Assembly: GCA_964247055.1 (NCBI GenBank)
Contig: OZ176051.1
Coordinates: 12,958,001 to 13,022,000 of the forward strand
Reading direction: 5' to 3'
DNA from: Paragordius varius
Taxonomy: Eukaryota; Nematomorpha
Length of the DNA stretch: 64,000 bases
Position numbers and translations under genes: made by a program. The notes below the pieces were generated by a model. It saw only the letters and a program-made list of their open reading frames with translations. It made no database searches and was not told where the DNA came from. Every line of letters begins with the position of its first letter. The stretch's first letter is position 1. Shown in pieces: positions 10,444 to 21,710 of this stretch.

Positions 10444-10706
10444 CTATATTATCTTCTTTTGGACACTTATATATAAAACTAAAATTATAAATTATGTATA
10501 CCATTGTTTCCTCTAATAAACGCATCACCGTATTTATTTTTCAATTGGCCATTTAAATATTCTTCTGTTTGTTCCAAGGCAATATTCATGTATCCATCTA
10601 AGCATGCTAATATTCCACGATAATCGACACCAGAATTTAGTTTCACAACTACGGGTCGACCTACGATTTGTTTCAAAAATTCAGATGGGGACTGTTTTGA
10701 ACTCAT
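10444..10706 (-). CDS. LSM6: U6 snRNA-associated Sm-like protein LSm6
   Basis: LSm6 is a subunit of the LSm1-7 (cytoplasmic mRNA decay) and LSm2-8 (nuclear U6 snRNA) rings. Exons on the minus strand are 10706-10502 and 10478-10444, giving 79 residues (human 80). The sequence is close to human across its length: SPSEFLKQIVGRPVVVKLNS, GVDYRGILACLDGYMNIALE (Sm1 motif), then KNKYGDAFIRGNNVLYIS (Sm2 motif). The 23-nt intron splits the Val codon of GNNV; without splicing the protein would end GNNGIHNL and lose the last Sm strand. An in-frame ATG four codons upstream (10718) exists; 10706 is preferred because LSm6 normally begins MS. Confidence 0.95.
10479..10501 (-). other. Ultrashort intron (23 nt) in LSm6
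   Basis: Minus strand GTATACATAAT...AATTTTAG. Splicing restores the conserved C-terminal Sm2 strand (VLYISVQKK), which is nearly invariant in LSm6. This makes it the best-supported ultrashort intron in the window. Confidence 0.92.
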
Positions 10707-10758
10707 GTAGCCTAACACATTTTAGTATTTAGGTATCCAAGCATATGTAACAATTTAG

Positions 10759-11100
10759 ATACTTCATTTTGGGGTATTTTTATATCAAAGAGCGAATAAT
10801 TTGAATCTCTTATAACTTATTAAAAGCTTTATGCCAATTTATAGCGTTTGAGGCGCATAATAAATAATTTCTTTTTATACTTTCTTAAGTAAGCTTTTTG
10901 GTTGCAAAAGTAAGTAAAAAAATATCGATTTTAAATTATTCAATCGTGTTTTAGCCATTTTAATTTATTCTGGAAGTCATAAAACTGTAAATATAAGCTT
11001 TTAAAACAGAGTGATGTTTGTTAATTAACTAAAATGACTTTCATAACAACAGTTTATTTAAAGACTCTTTAGCATAGAAAACAACCCAACATGGCCGACA
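10759..11100. mobile_element. MITE family E, copy 3 (internally deleted)
   Basis: Starts 'CATTTTGGGGTATTTTTATA', contains 'TGGAAGTCATAAAACTGTAA' and ends near 'ACAACCCAACATGGCC'. It is shorter than the 530-bp copies because the centre is missing. Confidence 0.5.
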
Positions 11101-11464
11101 AACAGTGTGTGTCTTAATATAACTTTTATATCATTTAGGCTTAAATTCGTATGTAAGCATTTTGAAAGTTGTAAGAGTATCGTATTCGAGTTTATTATTT
11201 AGTGTTTATGGATGGAATATCTGCTGATTATTCAAAATTTTTAGATTTAGTTTTAATTTAAAAAATATTTTAATATAATGGGGTAACATACTATTATACG
11301 CACATAAGATCGGGGGGCCTTAAAGATCCTGATAAAATTAATATATCACACAAAAATGTATCAGGATTTCGATGGTTCTTTTAATGTCAGCACTTGATAG
11401 TATAAGAAATTAAAAAATTAGCGTTCATTATAATAAAAAATTATCGGTATAACACTGATATCCA
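11101..11464. other. Intergenic, no gene seen
   Basis: AT-rich sequence between a family E and a family G fragment. No exon recognised. Confidence 0.4.
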
Positions 11465-11760
11465 CAAAAAAATCCTGTTAAATATATATATTCTGGTGGG
11501 AAAAAGTATCAAGAATATCATGGTGCTTTTGGTTTTGGCCTTTGTAAACTAATCTACACTTTTGTGGTAAGTGCTACATATCAGAAAATCGCAAAATTCG
11601 AGACAACTTTTGTAATAAAATTTTTGGTAAAACCTAAATGCTTCATTCCAAATAATATCACTAAATATACCATAAAATACCTATAAAATGCAAAACAATA
11701 TTTTAAAAACATTTTAATTTTTAGAGTGGGCTCCAAAATTCCCAATTTTTTCGCTCTTTT
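11465..11760. repeat. Foldback family G, single arm
   Basis: Contains 'ATATTCTGGTGGGAAAA', 'ATCATGGTGCTTTTGGTTTT' and 'ACACTTTTGTGGTAAGTGCT', matching the left arm of the complete foldback at 20600-21710. Confidence 0.5.
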
Positions 11761-11774
11761 AACGGCTAGTTCTT

Positions 11775-12354
11775 TTAACACTTGGATACAACACATTCAT
11801 TTTAGTCCTTCGATTTAAATTGGGGTAGTTAAATACCCCAGGCCTGTTTATTAAATTCTTTAAAAAATATGGAAGGAATCGAAACCATGGCAAAGCTTTG
11901 CACTTATATAACATTGATAAACCGAAATACATAAAAAATTTTATCCAAAAATACTTGATATTACTTATTTTAAGCTCAAACCCAAATATAAAAATTTGGT
12001 CAGCGTGGCATGTGTGCAATGGTAAAAAAAATAATACAAAATAAACCGCTTTTTCTATTTCCATCAATGTTAGATATAATTTAAATAAAAAATTAACTTT
12101 AATTTTACCCTTAAAATGAAATGAATACGATATTTTGCAATTTTGTAAAATAAAAATGGCGTCGAAACTGTTTGACAACATGGACCTTTTTTTCCACACA
12201 AAATTTTAATTAATATTTTGGCATATTTATATAATTTTTTTAGGATAATAGCATAAATTAAATTGGGACCGTTTCCTTCAGTAGTTTTTTACAAATCCTA
12301 ACTTAAATTTAGTCTGGGGTATTTAGATACCCCAATTTGAATCGATGTGGTAAA
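11775..12354. mobile_element. TTAA-flanked MITE, family D, copy 4 (inverted)
   Basis: Starts TTAA-CACTTGGATACAACACA and ends 'CCCAATTTGAATCGATGTGG', the reverse of copy 1. The 146-codon minus-strand open frame at 11759-12199 is internal repeat sequence: parts of its translation recur in the frame at 2370-2555. Confidence 0.7.
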
Positions 12355-13049
12355 ATAAACCCAAAATTCCGCATTCGCACAATAATCATAACTAGATGCT
12401 AATTTTGACTTAAAAAATATTTATGAAGCACAATTTTACAAAAATATAATTTAGTATTTTTGATCTTTTATAGCCATTATGTAATAATTTACAGTTATAA
12501 CTATGCATTTTAGTATCCACTAGGTAAAATATTTATGATAATAATATTTATTATAAAAGCAAACCAAAAGCTTTTTTAAACATTTTTTTTTAAATTAAAT
12601 ACTAAAATAACCCTAATAACTATATTAAAATAATTTATATGATTTTCAAATTAGCTTGTCTGTGACTTATTTAAGGATTGAAAATTTCGACCATTTAAAT
12701 CCAAATAACTTTTACATCCGATTGATTTAAGTAACTTACTACCATTTAAAAGATGCAGTTTTTTGCGCTCTTTCGAATGATATAAAATACATGGCTTCAT
12801 ATCTAAAACTTTTAAATTTCGAAATTTCGAGTTTAATGTTAAATCGGGGCCAAAAATTATCGATAAACTCTAATATAAAAAAATTTTTGCATGCTAGACC
12901 AATTTTTTTTTCAGATACAGTAGTTATGTACTTTAATGAAATAAATTTTAAATTTACAAGAATGGCAGTTAAAAAAAGTTAAAATTTGTTATCTAGTGTA
13001 ATCAATATTAAAATTATCGAAACCAAATCAAAGTTTAAATTTTTCTCTC
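12355..13049. other. Intergenic, no gene seen
   Basis: AT-rich with no recognised exon. Short open frames here show no family resemblance. Confidence 0.4.
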
Positions 13050-13425
13050 ATATTTATTTCTAGGCAATCCTTAACACTTTATCCCCTTTTCGAGTAATTT
13101 TACAATACGCTTTCTCAAGCCTTTTAGACCCATGATTTTTTAAAAATGTAAAATTGTAAAAAATTCTCATCTCAAAATTTTTCGCCGCCCATTTCTTTTT
13201 TATATCAGTAATACATAAAGTGTTATAGAAAAACATTAATAATCGACATTGAAAAACTTTCAAATCACAATTTACCGGAAAAATCCCTATATTTTTTGAT
13301 ATTTCAGCTGTTTGTTTCAATCGTGTTTTAGATTTATATCGGTATAGAATCAAAAACTTTAAATTTCGAGGTTTTTTTATCCAATACAGAAAAAGAGAGG
13401 TTGATAATTAAATTTAGCCAAAACA
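13050..13425. mobile_element. MITE family E fragment
   Basis: Carries 'TCTCATCTCAAAATTTTTCG', 'CCGCCCATTT' and 'CAGCTGTTTGTTTCAATCGT', the inverted equivalents of the 'ATGGCGGCAAAAAAGTTTGAG' and 'GAAATAAACAGCTG' blocks of family E. It is strongly diverged. Confidence 0.4.
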
Positions 13426-13838
13426 ACTTTCACATTAACTTAATTCTTAGAGGCACAAAACTGTCCCAAAATGTTATCGCTTACAAACTGAAGATGTTGG
13501 AAATGTTAAATAAAAAATTAACCTATTTAGGGACAATTCAGGGTCATGAAAATGCACCTTTAGGTCTGCTGTTAGATTATCTTCATTCCAAAAACCATCA
13601 TTACATTATATCAAACTATATTTAAAAAGTTAAACAATGTTTATATTCGTCAAGAAATGTTAGACGTAGCCTTCAAAGTTAGAAAATTTCGGACTCTACT
13701 AAAATAGGCTAGTCTTTTTCCATTTTAATTATGTGATAATTTAAACTTCAGAAAAGTTTTATATGGATATTTTCTTAAAAATTAATTTATGGCAAAATTT
13801 TGGGGAAACGGTACATGGTGAAAACGGTTAAAAACATA

Positions 13839-14312
13839 ATAACATTTGGATACACATTAATGTCCTTTGATTCAAACATAACCAAAAGTTTTAATGAAAT
13901 AAAACCATTTGATGAACCAAAAAATAAAATTCATGAAAATATTTATTAATTTTATGGATGAGGTTTTAAATTTAGCCAACATGACATGTGTTCATTAGTA
14001 AATACAAAAATCATGCAAAATGAACAACTTTTTTGTTTATACTGTTATCAAAGAAATTAATTTTAATTTTAGCGTTAGAAACATAAAAGATGGATGGATG
14101 TTTTGCAAAAATGTTTTAAAAATAAAATTACGTCGTAGTAGTTTGATACAGAGTATTTTAATCAAGAATAAAATATTTTAGCTGATTTAATAATTTTTAT
14201 TAACATAAAAGCATAAATTTGAACCGTTTCTTTTATTAGATATTAATACTATTTATTTATCTATCGTCTGGGATCACTAGCTACCCCAATTTAAAACAAT
14301 GTGTTAAAATAT
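13839..14312. mobile_element. MITE family D, copy 5 (inverted, diverged)
   Basis: Left end 'TAACATTTGGATACACATTA' and right end 'CTACCCCAATTTAAAACAAT' followed by 'GTGTTAA' match the D termini. Internally 'GTTTGATACAGAGTATTTTA' corresponds to the 'TTTGACATGAAAC' block. Confidence 0.55.
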
Positions 14313-14639
14313 TGTAAAAATGCTTTTTTTATGTAATCTGAAACTAAACATTATCACTTAAGATTTATAATATAAAATTTTCTTAATTTACAAATATCGA
14401 TTTTTTGCAAAACATTTTTTATGTTAAAATTTAGCACATGTTTAACATTTTAACGCAAAAATACCAGGAGATTTGTTATTCTTGCCAATTTTAGACGGGT
14501 CAAAAATTTGAGATCTTGGCCACAAATAAGTTAATTAAATATATAAAAGTTTTTCAAATATATTTTTGAGATATTTTAGTAATATTTTTTTAATGAACAT
14601 TTAGCTTTCAACCATAAAATTTAATTTAACGGAATATGC

Positions 14640-14790
14640 GTAATTTTTGTCATTTTTTGATATGAAGCTGTTGCCACCAAAGTGGTAAAAAGTTATTATA
14701 TCAGTCTCCAAAATGACCATAAGAATTTATATTTATCTTTCATAATATATTTATTTCATCGGAATATTTTTGTGTACCCGGTTTTTATTA
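14640..14790. repeat. Foldback family G, arm fragment
   Basis: Contains 'CATTTTTTGATATGAAGC' and 'CCACCAAAGTGGTAAAAAG', diverged equivalents of the G right arm. Confidence 0.35.
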
Positions 14791-15190
14791 ACACTTCATT
14801 ACGGTTTAAAGTTATATACCGCATATAACCATTACTTAAACAATATTTTTAATTAGCCAAATTTTAAATATGATTTCTACATTTATGCGCATGATAGAAA
14901 CTTTTTTAAAAAATGTGAAAATGTAATACTCACTCAAACTGTTCTCCGCCATTTTTTTTCTCTTGTATATAAAAAGTTAAAAAATATATATCATCTGTTT
15001 GCTTCGGTGTTTTGGAGTCTTAGAATTCGGAACTAAGAAGTTATTAAACAACAAATATTCAATGTTTTTTTATCTAATACAGGATGATAAGGTTTGATAA
15101 CTAAATATAAAAAAAAATTTACAAACATTAGTTTGTTTACTACTTTAAGCTAGGGTATAGAAAACTACCCCCAAAATATCACTGTGTAAA
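14791..15190. mobile_element. MITE family E fragment (diverged)
   Basis: Contains 'GTTCTCCGCCATTTTTTTTC', 'GGAGTCTTAGAATTCGGA' and an end 'GGGTATAGAAAACTACCCCC', in the orientation of the E copy at 52034. Confidence 0.4.
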
Positions 15191-15402
15191 AACTATAATA
15201 CGAAAAAAAAGTTTTTTTGCTAATTTAGAATCGGAAGGCCAAAGTTTCTAATATCCTAAATTATTTTACTACAATGTTTACAACAGCAATAATTTTAGAA
15301 TTTTACCATATAATCCGCATAATTTATCTTAGAGAAATTATAATTGCAAACGAATTTCAGTTTGAACAAATATTTATCTGGTGTTATATATCTTCATTAT
15401 AG

Positions 15403-15466
15403 ACTTTACATTCAACAATTTGAGGAAGATAAATTGAAAAATGAGATGGCGAAAGCTAACTTTTAG
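15403..15466 (+). CDS. Candidate orphan 3' terminal exon, unknown protein
   Basis: After a good acceptor (TCTTCATTATAG) the sequence reads one base plus 20 codons, LYIQQFEEDKLKNEMAKANF, then TAG. The peptide is charged, helix-like and higher in GC than its surroundings, as a real terminal exon would be. No upstream exon was found on the plus strand among the E and G repeats, so it may be chance, a relic, or the end of a gene whose other exons I could not see. No family recognised. Confidence 0.3.
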
Positions 15467-16372
15467 AAATTCCCACTTCATTAACTCTTATTATTATTAC
15501 TGCAAAAAAATATCAATGACATAAAATGGATGACAGTGTGAGACACATTTTTTTATGGTTTTGTGGTTGGATTTATTTTTAATTTCTCGTCTCTCACTAT
15601 TTTCCTTACTTTCCTATATTCCTCATTCTATATATTATCAATAATTTTATGGATTATTTTAGGAAAAAGAATGTATTATAAAACCATCCTTAATTTGCAG
15701 TTACTTTCAGGTCAAAAGTTATAGTTGACCTTAATTTCTTAACTTTTTTTTCTCCTATTACATATATGATCCTAATTAATATGCCATAAAAAATGATTTG
15801 TTATGGCGCACATAATGCTAAAATTATTTGCCTCATGGATCCATATAAATATGATAATATATGAAGGGATTAGCTAAATATTCCCTTATATTAATACCGA
15901 AATTCAAGCAAAAAAGTGTGATCTGAATTTCCCAAATCAAAATTTTCCAAGAATAAAAAAATAACCATTTATTTCATTTAAATATATTATAGTAGAGTAT
16001 TAATTTTATAAATATCATGTCATGTTATAAATAATTTTTTGGTATAATATTTTAGATTGGATATAAAATTATTGATTTATATATATGATACTATGTTATA
16101 GGGATAACACAAATGTTCAGGGTTAGGATTAAAATGTGAATCACAGTTAATATATATATATGTTTGATGTATGATTTAACTGTAGTTAGTTATGCTATTT
16201 GGTGAAATAATCATATCATTCATAACACCTTAAAGTTTAATGGATTAGTAAGTAATGTCATATCAGTATTTTTGTGCTTTTATTATTAAGGGTATGAGAT
16301 GACAATGGTGTCTTTTTGCTTCACGCATTATTTATCAGTTTATGTTTATATATCATTTTAGTGATTGAAATG
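15467..16372. other. Intergenic, no gene seen
   Basis: Contains pyrimidine-rich and AT-rich filler and probably the 3' UTR of the GPCR, which ends at 16373 on the minus strand. Confidence 0.4.
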
Positions 16373-18406
16373 TTAAATTTTGTATATTTTAGCACTGCAT
16401 GTTTCAAGGAGCTTAGCATCGTATTGTTGAAGACTTAATGCTAAATTATTATTTATATCATGGACATGGTTAAAAATTTTGCCATCTTCTATCGAGTTTT
16501 TTTCACCTGTGTCCAATATTTCATTTAATTTAATAAGGGCAGTATCATCATTATTTTCATGTGCGCTGTTTTTTATCTGTAAGGTTTTCGGTAAATTCGT
16601 GTCTGCTAAAGTTTTATTCCCGGAATCCTGGGTAGAGTTCAACTTCTCAAAGCGTTGTGAGTCAACTTTACTATCATCACCTGCATGTTTGGAATGATTT
16701 TCCTTGTCAAGCATTGATGATGAATTCGTTACCACCATGTCAGAATTAATGATTGGGTCCTCTAAGCCCTCATCTGAAAAGGATATTATGGGTATATCCA
16801 TTTTCTTTGGCTTTGATAGTTTATGTGAATCAAGAAATGAAGTTTGCTGATTGATTTTTGAGGAGGATGGAATTAATAGCGAGATAGAATGTGGTGAAGG
16901 GAAGCTAAAATTTTGATTAGACGGTGCAGGTTTATTACTTTTGGATTTAGGGATCATATGAAAACCACTGGTTGTAGTTGTTAGAGAAACAGATTCTGAA
17001 TCATCTCCCATTGTTTGAGCGTGTTGTTTTCTTGATATTTTTCTTGAAAGCTTAAGCAATGGATCCAATAATGAGTGTTTCTTAGATATGCTATTTAATT
17101 TTGGCCGATTTTGTTTCTGCTCAAACTTACTGTCAATAAAACTATCATTTTCGTTTGGATAAGTCTGGGCATCGATAGTCAAATTTGGAGAAAAGGATAA
17201 ATTATCTGGTGCCCCATTAAGCAAAGCTTTTGCTGAATTATCGCCTCTGAGTGTTTCATTATTATGCTGATTTTTCTTCTCACTGTATTGACTATTGAAT
17301 GAACCCTTTTTACATAATTTACCCTGTGTATATTCACTCTTATTACCAAGGTCATGAGTTTCGTGGCCTTTTTTGCGACATACGTTCGGAATTAAAGCGA
17401 GGAATTCCGCTTGAAAATTAGGATTAAACCAAGCATAAATTATAGGATTGTGACATATCGAGCTCATTGCTAGCAGGTGAGATATAAAAAATACCAAGGT
17501 GTAATACTTCCACCAAAGCAAGTGACTATTAAATTCAAAAAATACGATAACAAAATTCAACGGTAACCAACAAAGCGAAAAAAGCAATATCATAGTGTAC
17601 ATCATAATATTTATCCGTTTCTTGCGTTTCAAATCTTTGCGTTCCGAATTCTTCTGTTTCCCATGTATGTTTTGTTTGGCTTTGTGTGACATTTCGCGCG
17701 ATACCCGATGATACCAATACGTAATAGAGATGAGGGGTATGGTAAATTGCGCTAGGATATTAACAGAGCTGTAGGCTCGTCGCATAGGCACAGAAGGCCA
17801 ATTCTCTTCGCAATACAAATTGGAATCATCTGGGTACCGTGTGATATGTTGGAAAACGGCCAAGGGTGCAGATATCAGAGTTGAAACAATCCACATCCCA
17901 GCTATGCGATAAAGAGAGCCCGGTATACTCATACGTGTAGCAAATGGGAACAGTATGACCCGATATCGATCATACGCTATGAAAGTTAAAGTAAAAGTTG
18001 ACAAGTATATAGACATACATTGTGCCATACTCAAGATTCGACACATGAATGTTCCGAAAGGCCAACGGCCCATAAAGCTGTATAATGGCGTGAAGGGAAC
18101 GCACAACACTGTCATCATGATATCTGCCACAGCTAAGTTTGCTATGAAAATGTTTGTCACTATTTTACGGAGTCCCGGGTTCTGACAGACCACATAGATT
18201 ATCATGATATTACCAAACAGCCCAAACACAAAAATAAGGATATAAAGAATAGAGAATGTGTATTTGACCTCTTTGCGATTCATGACATCCACATAATTAG
18301 CGGTTATTGAGGTGTTTATTGTATTATTCAATAGATTTAAGGATGTCGAATTTAGGGTTGCTAATGTAATGGCTGATTGTGTAACAGAAGATAGGGTAGA
18401 ATTCAT
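16373..18406 (-). CDS. Neuropeptide Y/F-like class A GPCR, intronless, 677 aa
   Basis: A rhodopsin-family receptor expected to sense an amidated neuropeptide of the NPY/NPF/RYamide type at the plasma membrane and signal through G proteins. The N-terminus (1-48) has several N-x-S/T sites. Diagnostic residues: GN65-66 in TM1, LAVAD 91-95 in TM2, WPFG 114-117 in the first extracellular loop, Cys122 paired with Cys199, DRY 146-148, CWLP 279-282 in TM6, and NPIIY 320-324 in TM7. The Lys/Arg-rich third loop spans about 240-265. After residue 345 comes a roughly 330-residue cytoplasmic tail rich in Ser, Asn and Lys with no recognised domain, far longer than in typical NPY receptors (about 50-70). 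The whole frame is uninterrupted, unlike the other genes here. The exact ligand class cannot be decided by eye. Confidence 0.9.
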   Translation of the reverse strand: MNSTLSSVTQSAITLATLNSTSLNLLNNTINTSITANYVDVMNRKEVKYTFSILYILIFVFGLFGNIMIIYVVCQNPGLRKIVTNIFIANLAVADIMMTVLCVPFTPLYSFMGRWPFGTFMCRILSMAQCMSIYLSTFTLTFIAYDRYRVILFPFATRMSIPGSLYRIAGMWIVSTLISAPLAVFQHITRYPDDSNLYCEENWPSVPMRRAYSSVNILAQFTIPLISITYWYHRVSREMSHKAKQNIHGKQKNSERKDLKRKKRINIMMYTMILLFSLCWLPLNFVIVFFEFNSHLLWWKYYTLVFFISHLLAMSSICHNPIIYAWFNPNFQAEFLALIPNVCRKKGHETHDLGNKSEYTQGKLCKKGSFNSQYSEKKNQHNNETLRGDNSAKALLNGAPDNLSFSPNLTIDAQTYPNENDSFIDSKFEQKQNRPKLNSISKKHSLLDPLLKLSRKISRKQHAQTMGDDSESVSLTTTTSGFHMIPKSKSNKPAPSNQNFSFPSPHSISLLIPSSSKINQQTSFLDSHKLSKPKKMDIPIISFSDEGLEDPIINSDMVVTNSSSMLDKENHSKHAGDDSKVDSQRFEKLNSTQDSGNKTLADTNLPKTLQIKNSAHENNDDTALIKLNEILDTGEKNSIEDGKIFNHVHDINNNLALSLQQYDAKLLETCSAKIYKI

Positions 18407-19100
18407 ATTTGTATATATGATATTTCTGGTATTTCCTATTCTAACCTACATATTTAATCATGTTTGCTACGGATATAATACCATAATTATTAATAATCGG
18501 ATATTACTATTAGTGTTTATGTGTCGGTGTTGGCAGGGTGTAGTGATAAAATATCCGTTTAAATGCACATTCAAATTATACGTAGCATAATGATGATACG
18601 GAGTTATTAATATTTATTGCATTTTCACGCTTGTTTCTTATATATGGATTATAATGGGATTCGTTAATCTAAACTTAATTGCAAACAAAAAGGTCATTAA
18701 TAAAATGATATTTATAACATTACATTGTTAATAACTGTATTGTTCCATTTGTTTAATATATATTAAATTTCTGATACCTGACTAAAAATTAGATTTTATA
18801 CAAATAAAGTCAATAAACGCAGGATCAGCTTCCAAAAATTTAATTAACCGCTTTAAAAAGCAATAGTCAAAAATTGGTTTTTTCAATTTTTAATTCGAAT
18901 TGAAATATACCGGCCTTCAAGATCCGAAAAAGGGCGTTGCATATAAAGTCTATAAACTTAAAACTGATATATTTAGTTATAATTACTTTATATAAATGGT
19001 TAAACTTTGGACTTTTATATAAGTGTTAATAAATTTGTGTTTAAATGAACACCTAGTATTTAAAGTAGAGAATCCAAACGGCAAAAATTAATTTTGAAAT
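18407..19100. other. GPCR upstream region, no further gene seen
   Basis: AT-rich 5' flank of the GPCR. A 92-codon plus-strand frame overlapping 18312-18590 is antisense to the receptor start and is not supported. Confidence 0.4.
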
Positions 19101-19290
19101 ACAGTATGAGTAAGTATATATTGCTAGAAAGTGATTAATTATTGCCGAATAGCATATGCAACAAAGAGAATAGTTATGGCTAATAATAGTAAAAAGTGAA
19201 ACAAATAACTATAAGCCAATAATACTTCCCTTTGTTATATATGCTATTTGGCAATGATTAATAACTTTCTAGCAATATATACTTAGTCAT
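19101..19290. mobile_element. Palindromic MITE, family A, copy 1
   Basis: ACAGTATGAGTAAGTATATA...TATATACTTAGTCAT. The whole 190 bp is close to a hairpin: both arms carry TTGCTAGAAAGT, ATTATTGCC, AATAGCATATG and CAACAAAG in mirror order. TA precedes CAGTATG, as expected for Tc1/mariner-type insertion. Other copies lie at 25723, 27934 and 36952. Confidence 0.8.
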
Positions 19291-20599
19291 TTTAAGTAAC
19301 GCAATTTATTTGTAACAAGAATTAAAGGTGAAATCAAAAACATAGCGTTTTAAGCCAAACTCATTAAATTAAATTTTATAACCGCTTTATCCATAAAATC
19401 AGGATATAATGATTTAGAGTTTTAGTTATTTTTTTATAAGGCTTTAAGACAAATTTTTTCTGATTGACTGCTAATTTTGTGATTTATTACCTTTTATGAA
19501 ACATGACCCCCAGAATTTTCTAGATTTGCGAAAAGTTGGTAAGTTTCTTATGTACTAAAATTTAAAACAACATTTATCAAAAAATTTTATCTTTTGAAAA
19601 GTTTATAAATATAAATGACGCCTCTGAAATCCGTTTATTCGTTCAATTTAAAACTTATTTCGTTAATAAATTAATTATCGAAATTAAGTAAATTTTTAAG
19701 CGGTGTCCATGATTGAAAACATGAATTGACATTTGAGTTAATATTCCCTTTCAAAAAGCGTTGTTTAAATAAAGAGAAAACACTAAATTATCATTAAACA
19801 ACCTTGTAAAAATTACATTACCTCACATATTAAAAAGTTATTAATTGTATGGTGCTAAAAATTAGATAATAGATAGAAAATGAGTATTGTTATGGTGCTT
19901 ATAGCTATCCTACCAAGAATGTTATTTCCACTTTTGTGGTTTTTAATTAACAAATTATCTTACAGACAATAAATTTTTTTGGTTAAAATTTAAACTTTAT
20001 AATCATAAAATATATTTAAAAAGAAAAACAATATGCACATATAATTTTATTTTAGAAGTGGGCCCTAAAAGTCGTATTTTATGTGCCCCTAATCTTAAAT
20101 TAAAGAAAGTTAATTGTGTACATTAAAGTTACATTGCGGTTTTAAATAATATAAAATCTTTTTTTCAATATAATCTATCCTGCCAAAGATACACCTTAAC
20201 ATGATCGAAAACACTCGTCTACACTTAACAAATTGTTTTAATCCAATATTTACAAATGAAGAGTTGAAGCGATAATAATTTTCAGCAGCATCGTATGATA
20301 TAAAATAAGTGTTTTTATAATATTTTAATTTTAATTATATATTTTTTACTTGTTTCACAATACCATATGGGAAAGTCTCATTTAAAATGTTTTAATAGGT
20401 GTTTTAATTATACCGAAAAAATCTGGTATAAAGCAATTTAACTTCCATCATAAAGATTTAAATAACTATAAAAAAGACATAATCTCTGTTCCCTTTTATA
20501 TTATAGAATTACTGCTATCAAGACTTGTAAAAGCTTTAAAAGCCTCGCGATAGTGATGACAATTAACAATTATATGATTTCTCCATAAGTAAATCGGGG
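19291..20599. other. Intergenic with a family G fragment, no gene seen
   Basis: A diverged family G arm is visible at about 19850-20090 ('GTTATGGTGCTTATAG', 'TTCCACTTTTGTGGTTTTTA', 'GTGGGCCCTAAAAGTCG'). Otherwise unrecognised. Confidence 0.4.
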
Positions 20600-21710
20600 T
20601 GTAGAATAAATAACTTGATAAAATATATCTAATCTGATAGGAAAATGTATTAGAATTATGATGGTGCCTGTGGTTTTGAGTGATATAAGAAAATTATACA
20701 CTTTTGTGGTAAGTGCTCCGTATCAGAAAATGGCAAAATTTGCGCACATGTCTTAAATAATTTTTTTTTGTGAAATTAATGCTTCATTTCGAAATATCAC
20801 TAAAATACACCATAAACTGCTTATAAAAAGGAATTTTTTTAAAAAAAGTTGATTTTGATGGCCCAAAAAGTCTTAAATTTTTTCGATCTTCTAAAATGGG
20901 CTAATAAACGCAAAAATGTCAGGATTATGGGATGGAATTTAAATATATACTTAATTTCGATAACAAAAAATGATTTTAAAATGCCTTTTAAGTTTTAATT
21001 TTTAAAGAGTTTTTTTAAAGTGTACTTCATAATTTTTTAAGGCATGATGGAAAGGGTATAAAAACGCATCTAAATATCATAAAAACACTTTTTCAATATA
21101 TGAGGATGCTGAATTCTATCCCTTCATAAAGATTTGTTTGCTTTCAATTGGTGATTTTGGAACACAATTTGCATTTGACATAAATTTGAAGACGAACGAA
21201 TATTTTAATTAAATGAGGTGATAGAAATGTTCTAAATCATTAAATTAGATAGAAAAAAGTGTTTTTATAATATCTAAGAGCGTTTTTAACCGTTTCCATC
21301 ATACCTCCAACTAGTATGAAGTACGCTTCTGCAAATTTTCATTAAATTTTTGAATGTGCAACTTTTGAAAATATTTTCAGTTTCAAATTTAGGTTATATT
21401 TAAATTTTTTATCGCCCATTCCGGCATTTTTGCATTTATTTTATAAAAACCAGTTCATTTTAGTAAAAATTTAAATTTTTTATAATTTTTTTATAGGTAG
21501 TTTATGATATATTTTAGTATTTTTATCATGAAGCAGTTAGGTTTCACCAAAACATTATATTCGCAAATTTTTCCATTATTTGATATGACCTACCACAAAA
21601 GTGTAAATAACCTTCTTATATTATTCATAAGGGCCAAATCTAAAAGTGCCATGATAATACATTATCCTATCAGAATATATATCTTTCTAGAGGTTATTTT
21701 TTTACAGTGC
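20600..21710. repeat. Foldback element, family G, complete copy about 1.1 kb
   Basis: The left arm runs inward through 'TAATCTGATAGGAAAATGTA', 'ATGATGGTGCC', 'ACACTTTTGTGGTAAGTGC' and 'ATCAGAAAATGGCAAAATTT'. The right arm has the inverted equivalents 'AAATTTTTCCATTATTTGAT', 'CTACCACAAAAGTGTAAA', 'GTGCCATGATAATAC' and 'TATCCTATCAGAATATAT'. Arms are 300 bp or more around a unique centre. The frame 21504-21773 is one arm and not a gene. Confidence 0.65.

Noticed and set aside
10485-10718. LSm6 ending in GNNGIHNL
   Set aside because: The conserved C-terminal strand VLYIS is restored by a 23-nt intron; the unspliced end is not seen in the family.
11759-12199. 146-codon minus-strand open frame
   Set aside because: The longest frame in the repeat blocks, but it spans family D copy 4 and shares peptide segments with 2370-2555 only because both are D copies.
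13401-13625. 74-codon plus-strand frame
   Set aside because: No family match by eye, no splice signals in the right places, and set between family E and D fragments.
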